Part shown: positions 37,175-45,885 of the stretch, in pieces
Layout of the letters: each line of letters opens with the position of its first letter
How positions within the stretch are numbered: position 1 is the stretch's first letter
From: an uncultured Isosphaeraceae bacterium
Lineage (GTDB): Bacteria > Planctomycetota > Planctomycetia > Isosphaerales > Isosphaeraceae
DNA length: 64,000 nt
Direction: 5' to 3'
Assembly (NCBI GenBank): GCA_945957605.1
Contig: CAMFLR010000001.1
Coordinates: forward strand, 62,001-126,000
The notes under the pieces: generated by a model
What the model saw: the letters and a program-made list of their open reading frames with translations, nothing else
Database searches by the model: none
What the model was told of the DNA's origin: nothing
Made by a program: the position numbers and the translations under genes

Positions 37175-39187
37175 TTACTTGCCGAGTTCCTTCTTCAAGT
37201 CGGCAAGTTCCTTCATGAGGGCGTCGATTCGTGCTTCGGACGTCGGCCTGTCGGCAGGTTTTGTCGGGACGGTGGGAGTTGTTGAGGCAGGCACAGTTGG
37301 AGTCAATGGGACTTCGGGATAGACGATCAGTCGATCACCGGCCAGGAGTTGGTAGTTGGTAGTCGACTCACCCTTCTCGACGATCTCTCGAAGATCGACC
37401 CCCAATGTTTGTTCTTTGTGGTTGAACTCAGAAGCGGGGCGGATCAGGCGTATTTTCGCTCCTATCGACGCAAGCTGCAAACCGCCTGCTCGGTTGATCC
37501 CGTCGAGCACGGTGTCGTGGCCGGTGATCGTGAATCGACCTGGCGAGCCGACGGCTCCTTGAACGTAGTACGCCTTGCTGTTGAATTCGGCGATGTCGAC
37601 GAAGACGTAATGTGTTCTGGACGGGGGAACATCGATGTTCTTCTGCGTCTCTTCGTCGAAGGTCCTCAGGCCGAGGGCGCGGTCGGTGAGGTACTCGCGC
37701 AGGTGGGTAACGATCTTTTCCTTCACCTGCATGAGATTGAGGCCGGCGACACTCACCTCATCATAAAAACCCAGGCTGATTTTGCCATCGGGCCTGATGA
37801 GATGCTTGCCCTTAATCGGTCGCCCCGGCAGAGCCTCGAGAACTTCGACGACCAAAACGTCCGACGGTTCCACTTTGTATACGGGCGAGATTCTCATGGC
37901 ACCCTCTCTGGGGAGTGGAGCCTTGACGGGTGCCGAAACGACTGGCTGGTCCTGAACCGGGACAACCTTGAAATCTGACGGTTCAATGACGCTCTTCATC
38001 TCCTTCTTAATTGCATCACGTCGCGTTTGAATTTGGTCGAGGGCCTTGTGGAATCGTTGCGTGCGATCGGTCGAAATGAGCAAACTCCGCTCGGCGCTGC
38101 GGACTGCCACTTTCAGTTCATCAAGCCTTTGAGTCGCTGCAGCAATTTCATCCTCCGAAGCGGCCAGGGACTTCCGATAGTCCGCCTCCTGATCATCGAG
38201 GGTTTTTAGCTCGTCGACACCTGATGCGTGGTTCGACGCAGCCTTCACCGGGTAAGTGATGTTGATGTCGAACTCAGTTTTCGAATCGGGTGAGTTCGCC
38301 TTTGCAGCCGGGTTTTCTTGTTTGGCGGCAACCTTGTCCCTGCCTCCGTCGCCCGCTGCACCGGTCGTATAAGCTCCGACGCAAATCACCAGCAGCGCCA
38401 TCGCGCTGAATTTGAGCTTCGAGAGGAACATGGTCTTCAAAACTCCATTGGCCAGTGTTGCGGCTGGGATGACCGCAGCGCGTCCCGCAGCGAAACCGAT
38501 CGCGGCAGATACCGTTCGTTCGAGGAGCGAGGCGGAAACTGGGTTGGGGCGGAATACCACGGCGAGCGTTCCCGAAGAGACAGCCAGGCCGCGTCGGGTG
38601 AGACGCGAATGAAGGAGCTTCTTTGCCCGGACGAGCCGGCCTTTCACAGATCCCAAGGGCCAGCACAGCCGCCGCGCGGCTTCTTCATGCGTCAAACCAT
38701 CGAGATAGCAGAGCATGACCACGTTGCGGTATGGTTTGGGGAGACTGTCTAGCTCGTCATGAACAGCGATCGCCATTTCTCGACGTTCGTGTTCATCGCT
38801 CGGCCGGTCGTCGTTCACGTCGATGGGGGCAACCGTCCGCCGGTTTCTCCGATCGAGATCGGCACCCGCACGGAGGGCAAGCCGTCGCGTCACGGTGTAA
38901 AGCCAGCGACCGAGGGAATCATCAACGCGGATCGACCCAGCCTTACGGACCAGAACCAGGAACGCCGCCTGGAATACGTCTTCCGCTTCATGCGGATCGG
39001 CGATGATTCGTCGGCAAACCCCCAGCACCATCGGTCCATGGCGATCCACCAAGGCTGTGAACGCGACTTCATCGCGATTCAACGCGAACCGCTGGAGCAA
39101 CTGCCGGTCGGAAAGCCCGATGACGGTCCCCGTCTCGAACAGGTGCTGAATCTGCTTCAGCGCGATGCCTCCGAACTCCTTTGGCAT
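37175..39187 (-). CDS. Membrane-tethered ECF sigma factor fused to a polysaccharide-export/SLBB module (670 aa)
   Basis: From ATG 39187 (TTG at 39208 is an alternative). Residues ~1-198 are an ECF sigma factor (AEDVFQAAFLVLVRKAGSIR at 68-87; region 4 PKPYRNVVMLCYLDGLTHEE with SVKGRLVRAKKLL at ~150-192). One membrane helix is at ~257-276. A coiled coil follows (~325-400). Residues ~437-505 match a Wza-type polysaccharide-export domain (YKVEPSDVLVVEVLEALPG, LIRPDGKISLGFYDEVSVAG), and ~527-590 an SLBB domain (YVQGAVGSPGRFTITGHDTV, INRAGGLQ), closing with LLAGDRLIVYP. The C-terminus is a Pro/Thr linker and a short helix. SLBB domains normally bind glycans in capsule export. A sensor role for envelope polysaccharide controlling the attached sigma factor is my inference. 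Confidence 0.9.
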   Translation of the reverse strand: MPKEFGGIALKQIQHLFETGTVIGLSDRQLLQRFALNRDEVAFTALVDRHGPMVLGVCRRIIADPHEAEDVFQAAFLVLVRKAGSIRVDDSLGRWLYTVTRRLALRAGADLDRRNRRTVAPIDVNDDRPSDEHERREMAIAVHDELDSLPKPYRNVVMLCYLDGLTHEEAARRLCWPLGSVKGRLVRAKKLLHSRLTRRGLAVSSGTLAVVFRPNPVSASLLERTVSAAIGFAAGRAAVIPAATLANGVLKTMFLSKLKFSAMALLVICVGAYTTGAAGDGGRDKVAAKQENPAAKANSPDSKTEFDINITYPVKAASNHASGVDELKTLDDQEADYRKSLAASEDEIAAATQRLDELKVAVRSAERSLLISTDRTQRFHKALDQIQTRRDAIKKEMKSVIEPSDFKVVPVQDQPVVSAPVKAPLPREGAMRISPVYKVEPSDVLVVEVLEALPGRPIKGKHLIRPDGKISLGFYDEVSVAGLNLMQVKEKIVTHLREYLTDRALGLRTFDEETQKNIDVPPSRTHYVFVDIAEFNSKAYYVQGAVGSPGRFTITGHDTVLDGINRAGGLQLASIGAKIRLIRPASEFNHKEQTLGVDLREIVEKGESTTNYQLLAGDRLIVYPEVPLTPTVPASTTPTVPTKPADRPTSEARIDALMKELADLKKELGK

Positions 39188-39746
39188 ACCCTTGTCCCCG
39201 CTGCACAACGCCAGTCCTCGTTTTGCTTACTCTTTTACTAAGGCACGGCATCCGGTTGGAGTTACAACTTTCCGTTTCAAGCGACGAGATTTCGGTTTTC
39301 AGGGAACCGCTGACGTCGTCGCGAAATTACTCAGTGCGCAAGACGCGGCCGGGTTCGAGAACGCCCGTTCGGCATAGACAAACCGCGGATCTCATCGCGA
39401 AACGCCAGTCATTTCGATTTTCTTATCAAGAGATGATAACGATTAAAATTTGCGTGCAGACGTGCAATCGAGTCTGATCGTAAGCTGAAACTAGCCAAAT
39501 GGTTGAGTTTGAGGCTACGACGCCAAAGTCCTGAAATTTTACCGAGCTTTCCCTGCCTCTATAATGATTTATTCGCGCCGGTAGTCGCTTTGAAATCGGC
39601 GTGGTGCAATGCCAGGGCGGGCGGGTTGAATAGGGGGTGAACTTGCGCCATAATGGACCCTGTCAGGGTCGTCTTCCCCGCAAACCAGCCCGCCTCCGTT
39701 TTCCGCCCCCGTGCGGATCGACTGCTCACACTAGGGTGGATTTTTC
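39188..39746. other. Divergent promoter region, AT-rich, no gene seen
   Basis: About 560 bp between the SLBB-sigma gene and ino1, which point away from each other. The part 39390-39570 is visibly richer in A/T than its surroundings. TATAAT at 39560-39565 reads toward ino1 but has a poor -35 partner. I see no coding pattern. Confidence 0.4.
39560..39565 (+). promoter_or_regulatory. Possible -10 element toward the ino1 operon
   Basis: TATAAT in the sequence CCTCTATAATGATTT, ~180 bp before ino1. No recognisable -35 at 16-18 bp. Low confidence. Confidence 0.25.
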
Positions 39747-40955
39747 ATGAGTCGCCGCGTTGGACTTTGGTTGATTGGTGCTTTTGGCGGCGTCGGAACG
39801 ACGATCACGCTCGGCCTGACCGCGATGGCGAAGGGAATCTCGGGCCGCACCGGCTTGGTGACGGATCTACCGCTCTTTGAAGGACTTCCGCTCCCCGAAC
39901 CCGCCGAGTTCATCATCGGCGGCCACGACATTCGCCAGACTACTTTCGTAGAGGCCGCCGAAGAGTTTCGCGCCAACTCGGGCACGTTTAGCGGCGAACT
40001 GATTCAGGCATGCAAGGCCGAATTGCTCGCAGCGAGCGAACGCGTTCGCCCTGGGACCAAGCTCGGTTCAGGTGCTTCGATCGCGCGAATGGGTGACTGG
40101 GGCGACAACAAGCCGGCCCGCACAGCCAAGGAAGCCATCGATCGCATCAGCGCCGACCTCGCGGCGTTTGTGGACACCGAAAAGCTCGATCACCTGATCG
40201 TCCTGTCCGTCGCGTCGACCGAACCGCCGTTCCTGATCGGCGACGTCCACGACAACTGGGACACGCTGAACGCCGCGCTCGCGACCGGCGGGGCCGAACT
40301 GCTCCCATCCAGCTCGCTCTACGCGATCGCCGCTCTTCGTGCGGGGCACTCGTACCTCAACTTCACGCCGAGCCTGGGGGCGTCGATTCCCGCCCTCTAT
40401 CAGTTTGCCGAAAGCACCGGCGCGTTGCACGGCGGCAAGGACGGCAAGACTGGCGAAACGCTGATGAAGACCGTGCTGGCGCCGATGTTCGCCGCGCGGA
40501 ATCTTGAGGTTATGAGCTGGGTCGGCCACAACATTTTCGGCAATCGCGATGGTGTGATTCTCGACGATCCTGTGAACAAGTCGTCAAAGGTTGATACGAA
40601 GGACCGCGTCGTCACCCAGATTCTCGGCTACAAGCCGAAAACGCTGGTGACGATCGAGTACATCCCCGACATGGGCGACTGGAAAACCGCGTGGGATCAC
40701 ATCCACTTCCGCGGTTTCCTCGACACCAAGATGACGCTGCAGTTCACCTGGCAAGGCTGCGATAGCCTGCTAGCGGCACCTCTGGCGATCGATCTCGCTC
40801 GATTGACAGACGTCGAAAAAGTCCGCGGCAAGTCGGGCCTGATGAAGCACCTGGCCGCCTTCTTCAAGGGCCCAGAAGGCGTGGGCGAAAACGACTTCTT
40901 CAAGCAAACGACGATGCTCGAAGAGTACGTCGCCAAGGCCAAAGCGAAGAGCTGA
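39747..40955 (+). CDS. ino1: Inositol-3-phosphate synthase
   Basis: 402 residues. The enzyme converts glucose 6-phosphate to 1D-myo-inositol 3-phosphate with NAD. The N-terminal Rossmann loop GAFGGVGTTITLGL is visible, as are NWDTLNAALATGG, YLNFTPSLGASIPAL, the catalytic-domain stretch GKTGETLMKTVLAPMF and HNIFGNRDGVILDDP, all typical of the family. First gene of a four-gene run; the next start is 57 bp downstream, with likely co-transcription. Its product suggests that a cyclitol is the starting unit of the pathway encoded here. Confidence 0.95.
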   Translation: MSRRVGLWLIGAFGGVGTTITLGLTAMAKGISGRTGLVTDLPLFEGLPLPEPAEFIIGGHDIRQTTFVEAAEEFRANSGTFSGELIQACKAELLAASERVRPGTKLGSGASIARMGDWGDNKPARTAKEAIDRISADLAAFVDTEKLDHLIVLSVASTEPPFLIGDVHDNWDTLNAALATGGAELLPSSSLYAIAALRAGHSYLNFTPSLGASIPALYQFAESTGALHGGKDGKTGETLMKTVLAPMFAARNLEVMSWVGHNIFGNRDGVILDDPVNKSSKVDTKDRVVTQILGYKPKTLVTIEYIPDMGDWKTAWDHIHFRGFLDTKMTLQFTWQGCDSLLAAPLAIDLARLTDVEKVRGKSGLMKHLAAFFKGPEGVGENDFFKQTTMLEEYVAKAKAKS

Positions 40956-41012
40956 CGAAGCCGTCGCGCGAATTCACTCTCCTCGAAATCCGCCCCAGAT
41001 CATGAGGCATGC

Positions 41013-41858
41013 ATGCGTCTCGCCTTCAGCACGAATGCGTACTTGAATTTCCCCTTCGAAGAAGCCGCGGCGCGAATCGCCGCGATCGGCTATGAAGGGC
41101 TCGAGTTGATGGCCGACGTGCCGCACGCCTGGCCTGCCTACATGCTTGAAGGCTCGAAGCAAGGAATTCGCGACGCGATGCAGAAAACAGGCCTCACGTT
41201 CTCAAACGTGAACGCCTTCATGATGCACGCGGTTGACGACCATCGACAGCACTTCTGGTACCCCTCGTTCATCGAGCCCGACCCCAACTATCGTCGGGTG
41301 CGCATCGACCACACCAAGCGGGCCCTCACGCTCTGCAAGGAACTTGGTGCGCCCCACATCACGACCGAGCCTGGCGGACCGATCGACCCTTCGCAAACTC
41401 GCCAGCAGGCGATTGATCTGTTCGTCGAGGCACTCAAGCCACTTGCTGAGCATGCGGAAAGCCTGGGCGTTTTGCTCCTGATCGAGCCCGAGCCGGAGCT
41501 CCTGGCCGAAACGACCGATCAATATGTTGAAATCGCCGAACGCGTGAATTCGTCGGCAATTGGTCTAAATTTCGACGTGGGACATGCGTACTGCATGAGC
41601 GAGGACATCCCCGCGCAGATCAAGAAGTTGACGCCGCACATCAAGCATTACCACTTTGAGGATATTGCACCGACTCGTGTGCACCATCATATGATTCCCG
41701 GTCTCGGGGCGATCAATTTCCCCGAGGTGGTCGATGCGATCAAGGCGTCGGGCTACGACGGGTGGATCACGGTCGAGTTGTACCCGAATATTGATGATCC
41801 CGACGGCGCGGCGAAGCGAGCTTACGAGGTTTTGAAGCCGCTCGTCAAAGGAAAGTAA
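41013..41858 (+). CDS. Sugar-phosphate isomerase/epimerase-like TIM-barrel protein
   Basis: 281 residues of the AP-endonuclease-2/xylose-isomerase-like fold. The start MRLAFSTNAYLNFPFEEAA and IGYEGLELMADVPHAW fit strand 1 and 2. Metal-site residues are likely in LLIEPEPELLAET, INFDVGHAYC (seen as LNFDVGHAYC), HIKHYHFEDI and WITVELYP, which place Glu, Asp, His and Glu in the family positions. The stop is separated from the GTG of the next gene by one base, indicating coupling. It probably isomerises or oxidises the inositol-derived intermediate, but the substrate is not known. Confidence 0.85.
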   Translation: MRLAFSTNAYLNFPFEEAAARIAAIGYEGLELMADVPHAWPAYMLEGSKQGIRDAMQKTGLTFSNVNAFMMHAVDDHRQHFWYPSFIEPDPNYRRVRIDHTKRALTLCKELGAPHITTEPGGPIDPSQTRQQAIDLFVEALKPLAEHAESLGVLLLIEPEPELLAETTDQYVEIAERVNSSAIGLNFDVGHAYCMSEDIPAQIKKLTPHIKHYHFEDIAPTRVHHHMIPGLGAINFPEVVDAIKASGYDGWITVELYPNIDDPDGAAKRAYEVLKPLVKGK

Positions 41859-41859
41859 A

Positions 41860-42741
41860 GTGGCGCTGAAGCCTTACTTTCAGCTCGTGCGGTTGCCGAA
41901 TCTCTTCACGGCAGCCGCCGATCCGCTCGCTGGTTTCTTGATCGCGGGCGGACTGCTGTCGAATCCCGCGAAGTGGCTACCGCTCGTTCTGGCGGGGGTC
42001 TGCCTCTATGCCGCGGGCATGGCCCTCAACGACGTATTCGACTACCAGACCGACCTGCGCGAGCGTCCCAGCCGGCCGCTTCCTTCCGGCCGCGCATCGC
42101 GCTGGATCGCGGCGGTGCTTGGCTGGGATCTGCTCTTTGTCGGACCGGTGCTGGCGGCAGTCGCGGGCCCGCGCAGCCTGATCGTGGCCATCGCACTTGC
42201 GGCTTGCGTGCTGATCTATGACGCGGGACGAGTTCGGCCGTGGCGGCGCCCTGAAGTCATGGGAGGCTGCCGCGGATTGAACCTCTTGCTGGGCATGAGC
42301 GCGTCTGCCGATCTCGGCGGCCCGTCTGGCTGGGCGATGGCGGTCGCCTTCGCGATCTTCGTGATCGGCGTCACGTATATCAGCGGCGACGAGGTCCATC
42401 ACGATCAGTCGCAGGGCGTCAAAGCCGGCATGATCCTTCAAAACGTCGCGATGCTCGCACTCGTCGCGGCGGCTGCGTGGGTTCGGGAATCGAGCATTGC
42501 ACTCGGCGTCGGCGTGGCCGTCTTCGCGACTGTTGCGTTTATTGTGAATCGTGCCGATCTTCGTGCGATTCGCAGGCCCGAGCCGTCGACGATTCAAAAC
42601 GCCGTCAAAACCGGCGTGATCATGCTGATCTGGCTCGACGTGGGATTGGTATCAATCGCAGCAGGCCCGTTGCTCGCCCTTCCCGTCGCCGCGCTCTGGA
42701 TTCCGGCATTCGTGCTGGGCAAGTGGCTTTACTCCACCTGA
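41860..42741 (+). CDS. UbiA-like prenyltransferase (EboC / SCO3242-like)
   Basis: 293 residues starting with GTG 41860; AAGGAAAG upstream overlaps the preceding gene end. About eight membrane helices. The first Asp-rich motif is NDVFDYQTD (residues 57-65), followed by the family's RPSRPLPSG. The second is in YISGDEVHHDQSQG. Both are needed to bind Mg-prenyl diphosphate, so an active transferase is likely. Placement directly beside inositol phosphate synthase and TIM-barrel isomerases matches, as I recall, the Streptomyces SCO3241-3243 arrangement and relatives of the ebo cluster. The acceptor is probably a cyclitol-derived molecule (inference). Confidence 0.87.
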   Translation: MALKPYFQLVRLPNLFTAAADPLAGFLIAGGLLSNPAKWLPLVLAGVCLYAAGMALNDVFDYQTDLRERPSRPLPSGRASRWIAAVLGWDLLFVGPVLAAVAGPRSLIVAIALAACVLIYDAGRVRPWRRPEVMGGCRGLNLLLGMSASADLGGPSGWAMAVAFAIFVIGVTYISGDEVHHDQSQGVKAGMILQNVAMLALVAAAAWVRESSIALGVGVAVFATVAFIVNRADLRAIRRPEPSTIQNAVKTGVIMLIWLDVGLVSIAAGPLLALPVAALWIPAFVLGKWLYST

Positions 42742-42768
42742 GGCCGCCTCACTCTTAACGGTGCATTG

Positions 42769-43611
42769 ATGCGTCTCGGCTATAACACCAACGGCTTGCC
42801 GCACCACCGTTTGCTCGATGCCATCGACTTTCTCGCCGAGGAAGGATTCGAGTCGGTCGCGCTCACGCTCGACGCGGGCGCACTTGACCCCTATCAGGAC
42901 GCCGCCGACCTCGCGCGCCAGGTGGCCATGGTCCGCGAGCGGCTTGATGCTCACGGGATGATTCGGGTGGTCGAGACCGGGGCGCGGTTCCTGCTCAATC
43001 CGCGCAAGAAGCACGATCCCACCTTGATGGATCCCGACCCCGCGCGACGAGCATTGCGCATCGATTTCCTGAACCGGTCGATCGACCTCTGCGACGCCCT
43101 CGGCGCCGAGGCCGTGTCATTCTGGTCTGGTGCACTCCCTGACTCGGCCAGCGAGGATCAGGCGTTCGACCGGATTGTGGATGCCCTTCAACCGGTGATC
43201 TCTCACGCGGAGTCAAAGCGGGTGCGGCTCGCGTTCGAGCCTGAGCCAGGGATGTTCATCGACACCTTTGCGCGGTTCGCCCGCCTCGACGAAAGAATTC
43301 GGCATCCGCTCTTCGATCTCACCGTGGACATCGGCCACGTTCATTGTCTTGAACCCGGCGACACGGCGAGCCACCTTGGTCCCTGGGCGGGACGTATTGC
43401 TAATATCCACATTGAGGACATGAGACGAGGCGTGCATGATCACTTGCTGTTTGGCGAGGGGACGATCGACTTTCCCTCGGTGATCTCTGCGCTTCGCGAC
43501 GCTCAATTCAAAGGTGGGCTCAACGTTGAACTGAGCCGACACGGCCACATGGCGGTCGAAGCTGTCCGCCGGTCAGCAGCATTTCTTAAACCTTTGCTGG
43601 CACATCGCTAA
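42769..43611 (+). CDS. Second sugar-phosphate isomerase/epimerase-like TIM-barrel protein
   Basis: 280 residues from ATG 42769, just after a TTG that could also start. It has the same fold as the product of 41013-41858 (RLGYNTNGLPHHRLLDAI; VALTLDAGALDPY; RLAFEPEPGMFIDT; LTVDIGHVHCLEPGD; IANIHIEDMRRGVHDH; GLNVELSRHGH), with the metal-ligand positions kept. The two copies differ widely outside these motifs, so they likely act on successive intermediates. It lies 27 bp after the prenyltransferase gene. The opening does not match the start I know for EboE, so I do not use that name. Confidence 0.84.
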   Translation: MRLGYNTNGLPHHRLLDAIDFLAEEGFESVALTLDAGALDPYQDAADLARQVAMVRERLDAHGMIRVVETGARFLLNPRKKHDPTLMDPDPARRALRIDFLNRSIDLCDALGAEAVSFWSGALPDSASEDQAFDRIVDALQPVISHAESKRVRLAFEPEPGMFIDTFARFARLDERIRHPLFDLTVDIGHVHCLEPGDTASHLGPWAGRIANIHIEDMRRGVHDHLLFGEGTIDFPSVISALRDAQFKGGLNVELSRHGHMAVEAVRRSAAFLKPLLAHR

Positions 43612-44430
43612 ATCGTTATCGACAAACTGAAAGTGTCTGGCACTCACACGAATGCCTCGATATTACGCACGCTTCCTGAATCACAGGCATGGAAATAAAA
43701 GTGCGTTGATGTAACGTGGCCTCGTTGCGCCACATCTTGCGATCGTTGCGAAGACGCAATGAAGATTCAGCCAATGATACGAAAACATCGAGTTTCCAAG
43801 GGTTTTCGTAACAAACGAGGGTATGTTTTAATCCTTTAGTTAAGAAGAAGTTTATCGCATTCTTTAGGAGATTCGCATCCACGGTACATATATTGCGTTC
43901 ACCTGGAATTCCATGACGTGGATTTCTTTCATTGGGTTTCGGGGCAGACACGACGTGCCTTTGAGTTTGCCCGCGACCCGCGCAACGACGTGGTTGCCGA
44001 AGCCGGAATGGCGGAAATCCTGCGGTTAGCGTACTTGGTCCACAAAGGACGGGCTTTCCTGTCACGCATCTCTGAATGTCTCGTTTACTGAGGTGTTGGA
44101 AGCTCGATAGGTCACGGGGCGAGGAGGTAACAGATCAGTGTTTCGCAAAATCGTCACATAAGTTTGAAGGAAATCTCACGATGACCTTGCGTGTCGATGC
44201 TTTACCTGACATGATTGACTCTGCTAGGAGCTCGACGCACGCTCGGTGGCGTATGCGCTACACATGTCACCCTATCTGATTGCTGAATCTATCCCATCAC
44301 TCGCGTGGTCCTTCGAGCTCTAGCCAACCGATGATGGTTTGCTAAGCGACTCCCCCCTCATGCACCAAATCATTTGGTACCGTTCTTTACGGTATCGCTC
44401 GTGCTTCCCCCTTTCTCACAGGAGCGGACG
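43612..44430. other. Long intergenic region, no convincing gene
   Basis: About 820 bp, the longest gene-free stretch, and locally richer in A/T (43780-43900) than its surroundings. Frames on both strands have Arg/Cys/His-rich translations without family motifs or ribosome binding sites. It carries the promoter and long leader of the DUF1559 gene. I see no tRNA or hairpin terminator after the operon that I can defend. Confidence 0.45.
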
Positions 44431-45459
44431 ATGAGTCAGTTTGCTGAGCGGCCTCGCGACGCAAAGCGCGGTTTTACTTTGATTGAGCTTCTTGTCGTGA
44501 TCGCGATCATCGCGGTTCTGATCGCTCTCTTGCTGCCTGCTGTACAGGCGGCGCGTGAAGCGGCCCGGCGTGCTCAGTGCGTGAACAACCTCAAGCAGAT
44601 GGGTCTCGCGGTTGCCAACTACGAAAGCGCGATGGGCGTGCTTCCGTTCGGCATCCTTTACAACTCGCCGAACTGGGCGGTCGCTGGCGGCCCTCCCGGT
44701 GCTGCACAGTGCGCGAATAATATTCGCCATGGCTGGATGACATATATCCTCCAGTTCCTGGAACAAGGTAATGTTTACAATCTTGTGAATTTCACTGGCG
44801 CGACGAACAGCGTTCGTAACGTCACCGTGTTCAACGTGAAGGTCAAGTCGTTCGTCTGCCCCTCCGACCAGCCGTCGCAGGATACGCCCGCCGGCTATCC
44901 TGGATACTCGCAGGGCTCGTACGCGGGCATGGCCGGTTACATCGAAGTGTTCCGATACACTTACAACCCGCCGACGAATGACAACATCTGCAATCGCATC
45001 GAAGGCAACGGGATCTTCGTCCTCAACTTCTGCCGCTCGATCGCGAACATCCAGGACGGCACGAGCAACACGCTTCTGGCCGGCGAAACGAACCGCTACA
45101 TCCAGGAGCCGCCGTCGATCTTCAACTGGTGGAACTCGGGCGGATGGTGGGGTGACGGCGTCTCGGCAGCGAGCAGCCGCCCAACCACGATTGCATTCTC
45201 GTCGGTCGCTTTGAACGCCCCCGTCTCGGGAGCCGCGGTTGAGCCGCTGATCGACGCCGCTGGGCCGTTCTCGTGGTATCAACAGGCGGGAACGTTACAG
45301 TACGGCCAGTTCGGATTCCGCAGCTTGCACCCAGGCGGCGTGAACTTCCTCTTTGCCGACGGTTCGGTGAAGTTCCTCAAGAACTCCATCAACATGGTGA
45401 CCTACCGCGCCCTCAGCACTCACATGGGCGGCGAAGTTGTCTCGGCCGACTCGTACTAA
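44431..45459 (+). CDS. DUF1559 pseudopilin-like protein
   Basis: 342 residues from ATG 44431 (GGAG at 44421-44424). The prepilin-type signal [19 protein letters not shown] (cleavage G/F, Glu at +5) begins at residue 13, followed by [17 protein letters not shown] and [15 protein letters not shown]. This is the standard planctomycete DUF1559 layout. The C-terminus has [19 protein letters not shown], as in the family. Such proteins are abundant in planctomycetes and are thought to be processed by a prepilin peptidase and to form surface fibres or pores. A hairpin and then a small lipoprotein gene follow. Confidence 0.94.
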   Translation: MSQFAERPRDAKRGFTLIELLVVIAIIAVLIALLLPAVQAAREAARRAQCVNNLKQMGLAVANYESAMGVLPFGILYNSPNWAVAGGPPGAAQCANNIRHGWMTYILQFLEQGNVYNLVNFTGATNSVRNVTVFNVKVKSFVCPSDQPSQDTPAGYPGYSQGSYAGMAGYIEVFRYTYNPPTNDNICNRIEGNGIFVLNFCRSIANIQDGTSNTLLAGETNRYIQEPPSIFNWWNSGGWWGDGVSAASSRPTTIAFSSVALNAPVSGAAVEPLIDAAGPFSWYQQAGTLQYGQFGFRSLHPGGVNFLFADGSVKFLKNSINMVTYRALSTHMGGEVVSADSY

Positions 45460-45504
45460 GCCCATTCCGCCACCGGTCAATGTGCTTACCGATTGATCTG
45501 CACG

Positions 45505-45533
45505 GTGCGCCCGGATCAAATGTCCGGGCGCAC
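45505..45533 (+). terminator. Hairpin between the DUF1559 and small lipoprotein genes
   Basis: GTGCGCCCGGA, loop TCAAATG, TCCGGGCGCAC: eleven perfect pairs, followed by TTCGCGTTTTCTG. It may terminate most transcripts after the DUF1559 gene. Confidence 0.65.
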
Positions 45534-45577
45534 TTCGCGTTTTCTGATGCTTCTGGTTTGACTCCAAGGAGATCTTG

Positions 45578-45811
45578 ATGCGTCGCCCGATCGTTCAACT
45601 TGTGTTTGCACCGGCGCTTGCTGCTGCCCTCTTTACGATGTCGGGCTGTGATGACGCTGCTCCTCCCAAGCCCGCTGCTGGCGGAGCCGGTGCTTCTGGT
45701 GCACCTGCCGAGCCAGGCGGAGGCGCTCCAGCCGGGGCACCGACCGGCGCTCCCAAGGCCAAAATGAAGACCAACACTCCGGCTGGTCCCGCCGTTCCGC
45801 TCGGCAAGTAA
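45578..45811 (+). CDS. Small putative lipoprotein after the DUF1559 gene (77 aa)
   Basis: Start ATG 45578 with AAGGAG (45566-45571) at good spacing. The N-terminus MRRPIVQLVFAPALAAALFTMSGC is a signal with a lipobox-like MSGC; the -3 Met is not the usual Leu, so lipidation is likely but not certain. The mature part is Ala/Gly/Pro-rich (GGAGASGAPAEPGGGAPAG) and ends TPAGPAVPLGK. Short lipoproteins of this kind are often found next to DUF1559 genes in planctomycetes. A 13-bp hairpin terminator follows. Confidence 0.75.
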   Translation: MRRPIVQLVFAPALAAALFTMSGCDDAAPPKPAAGGAGASGAPAEPGGGAPAGAPTGAPKAKMKTNTPAGPAVPLGK

Positions 45812-45820
45812 AAACACAAA

Positions 45821-45853
45821 GGTCGTGCCGATCGCTGTCTGATCGGCACGACC
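45821..45853. terminator. Perfect 13-bp hairpin between convergent genes
   Basis: GGTCGTGCCGATC, loop GCTGTCT, GATCGGCACGACC. It lies between the small lipoprotein gene and the convergent EboB-like gene and may serve both. Confidence 0.7.
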
Positions 45854-45885
45854 TGACTTTCGTTCGCACGAGCGCTGATGCTCGA

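Noticed and set aside
42769-43611. Naming the second TIM-barrel protein EboE
   Set aside because: Its N-terminus (RLGYNTNGLPHH) does not match the start I know for EboE proteins; a general isomerase/epimerase call is safer.
43616-44065. 149-codon minus-strand frame after the inositol operon
   Set aside because: Cys/Arg/His-rich translation, no ribosome binding site, no motif, in an AT-richer leader region.
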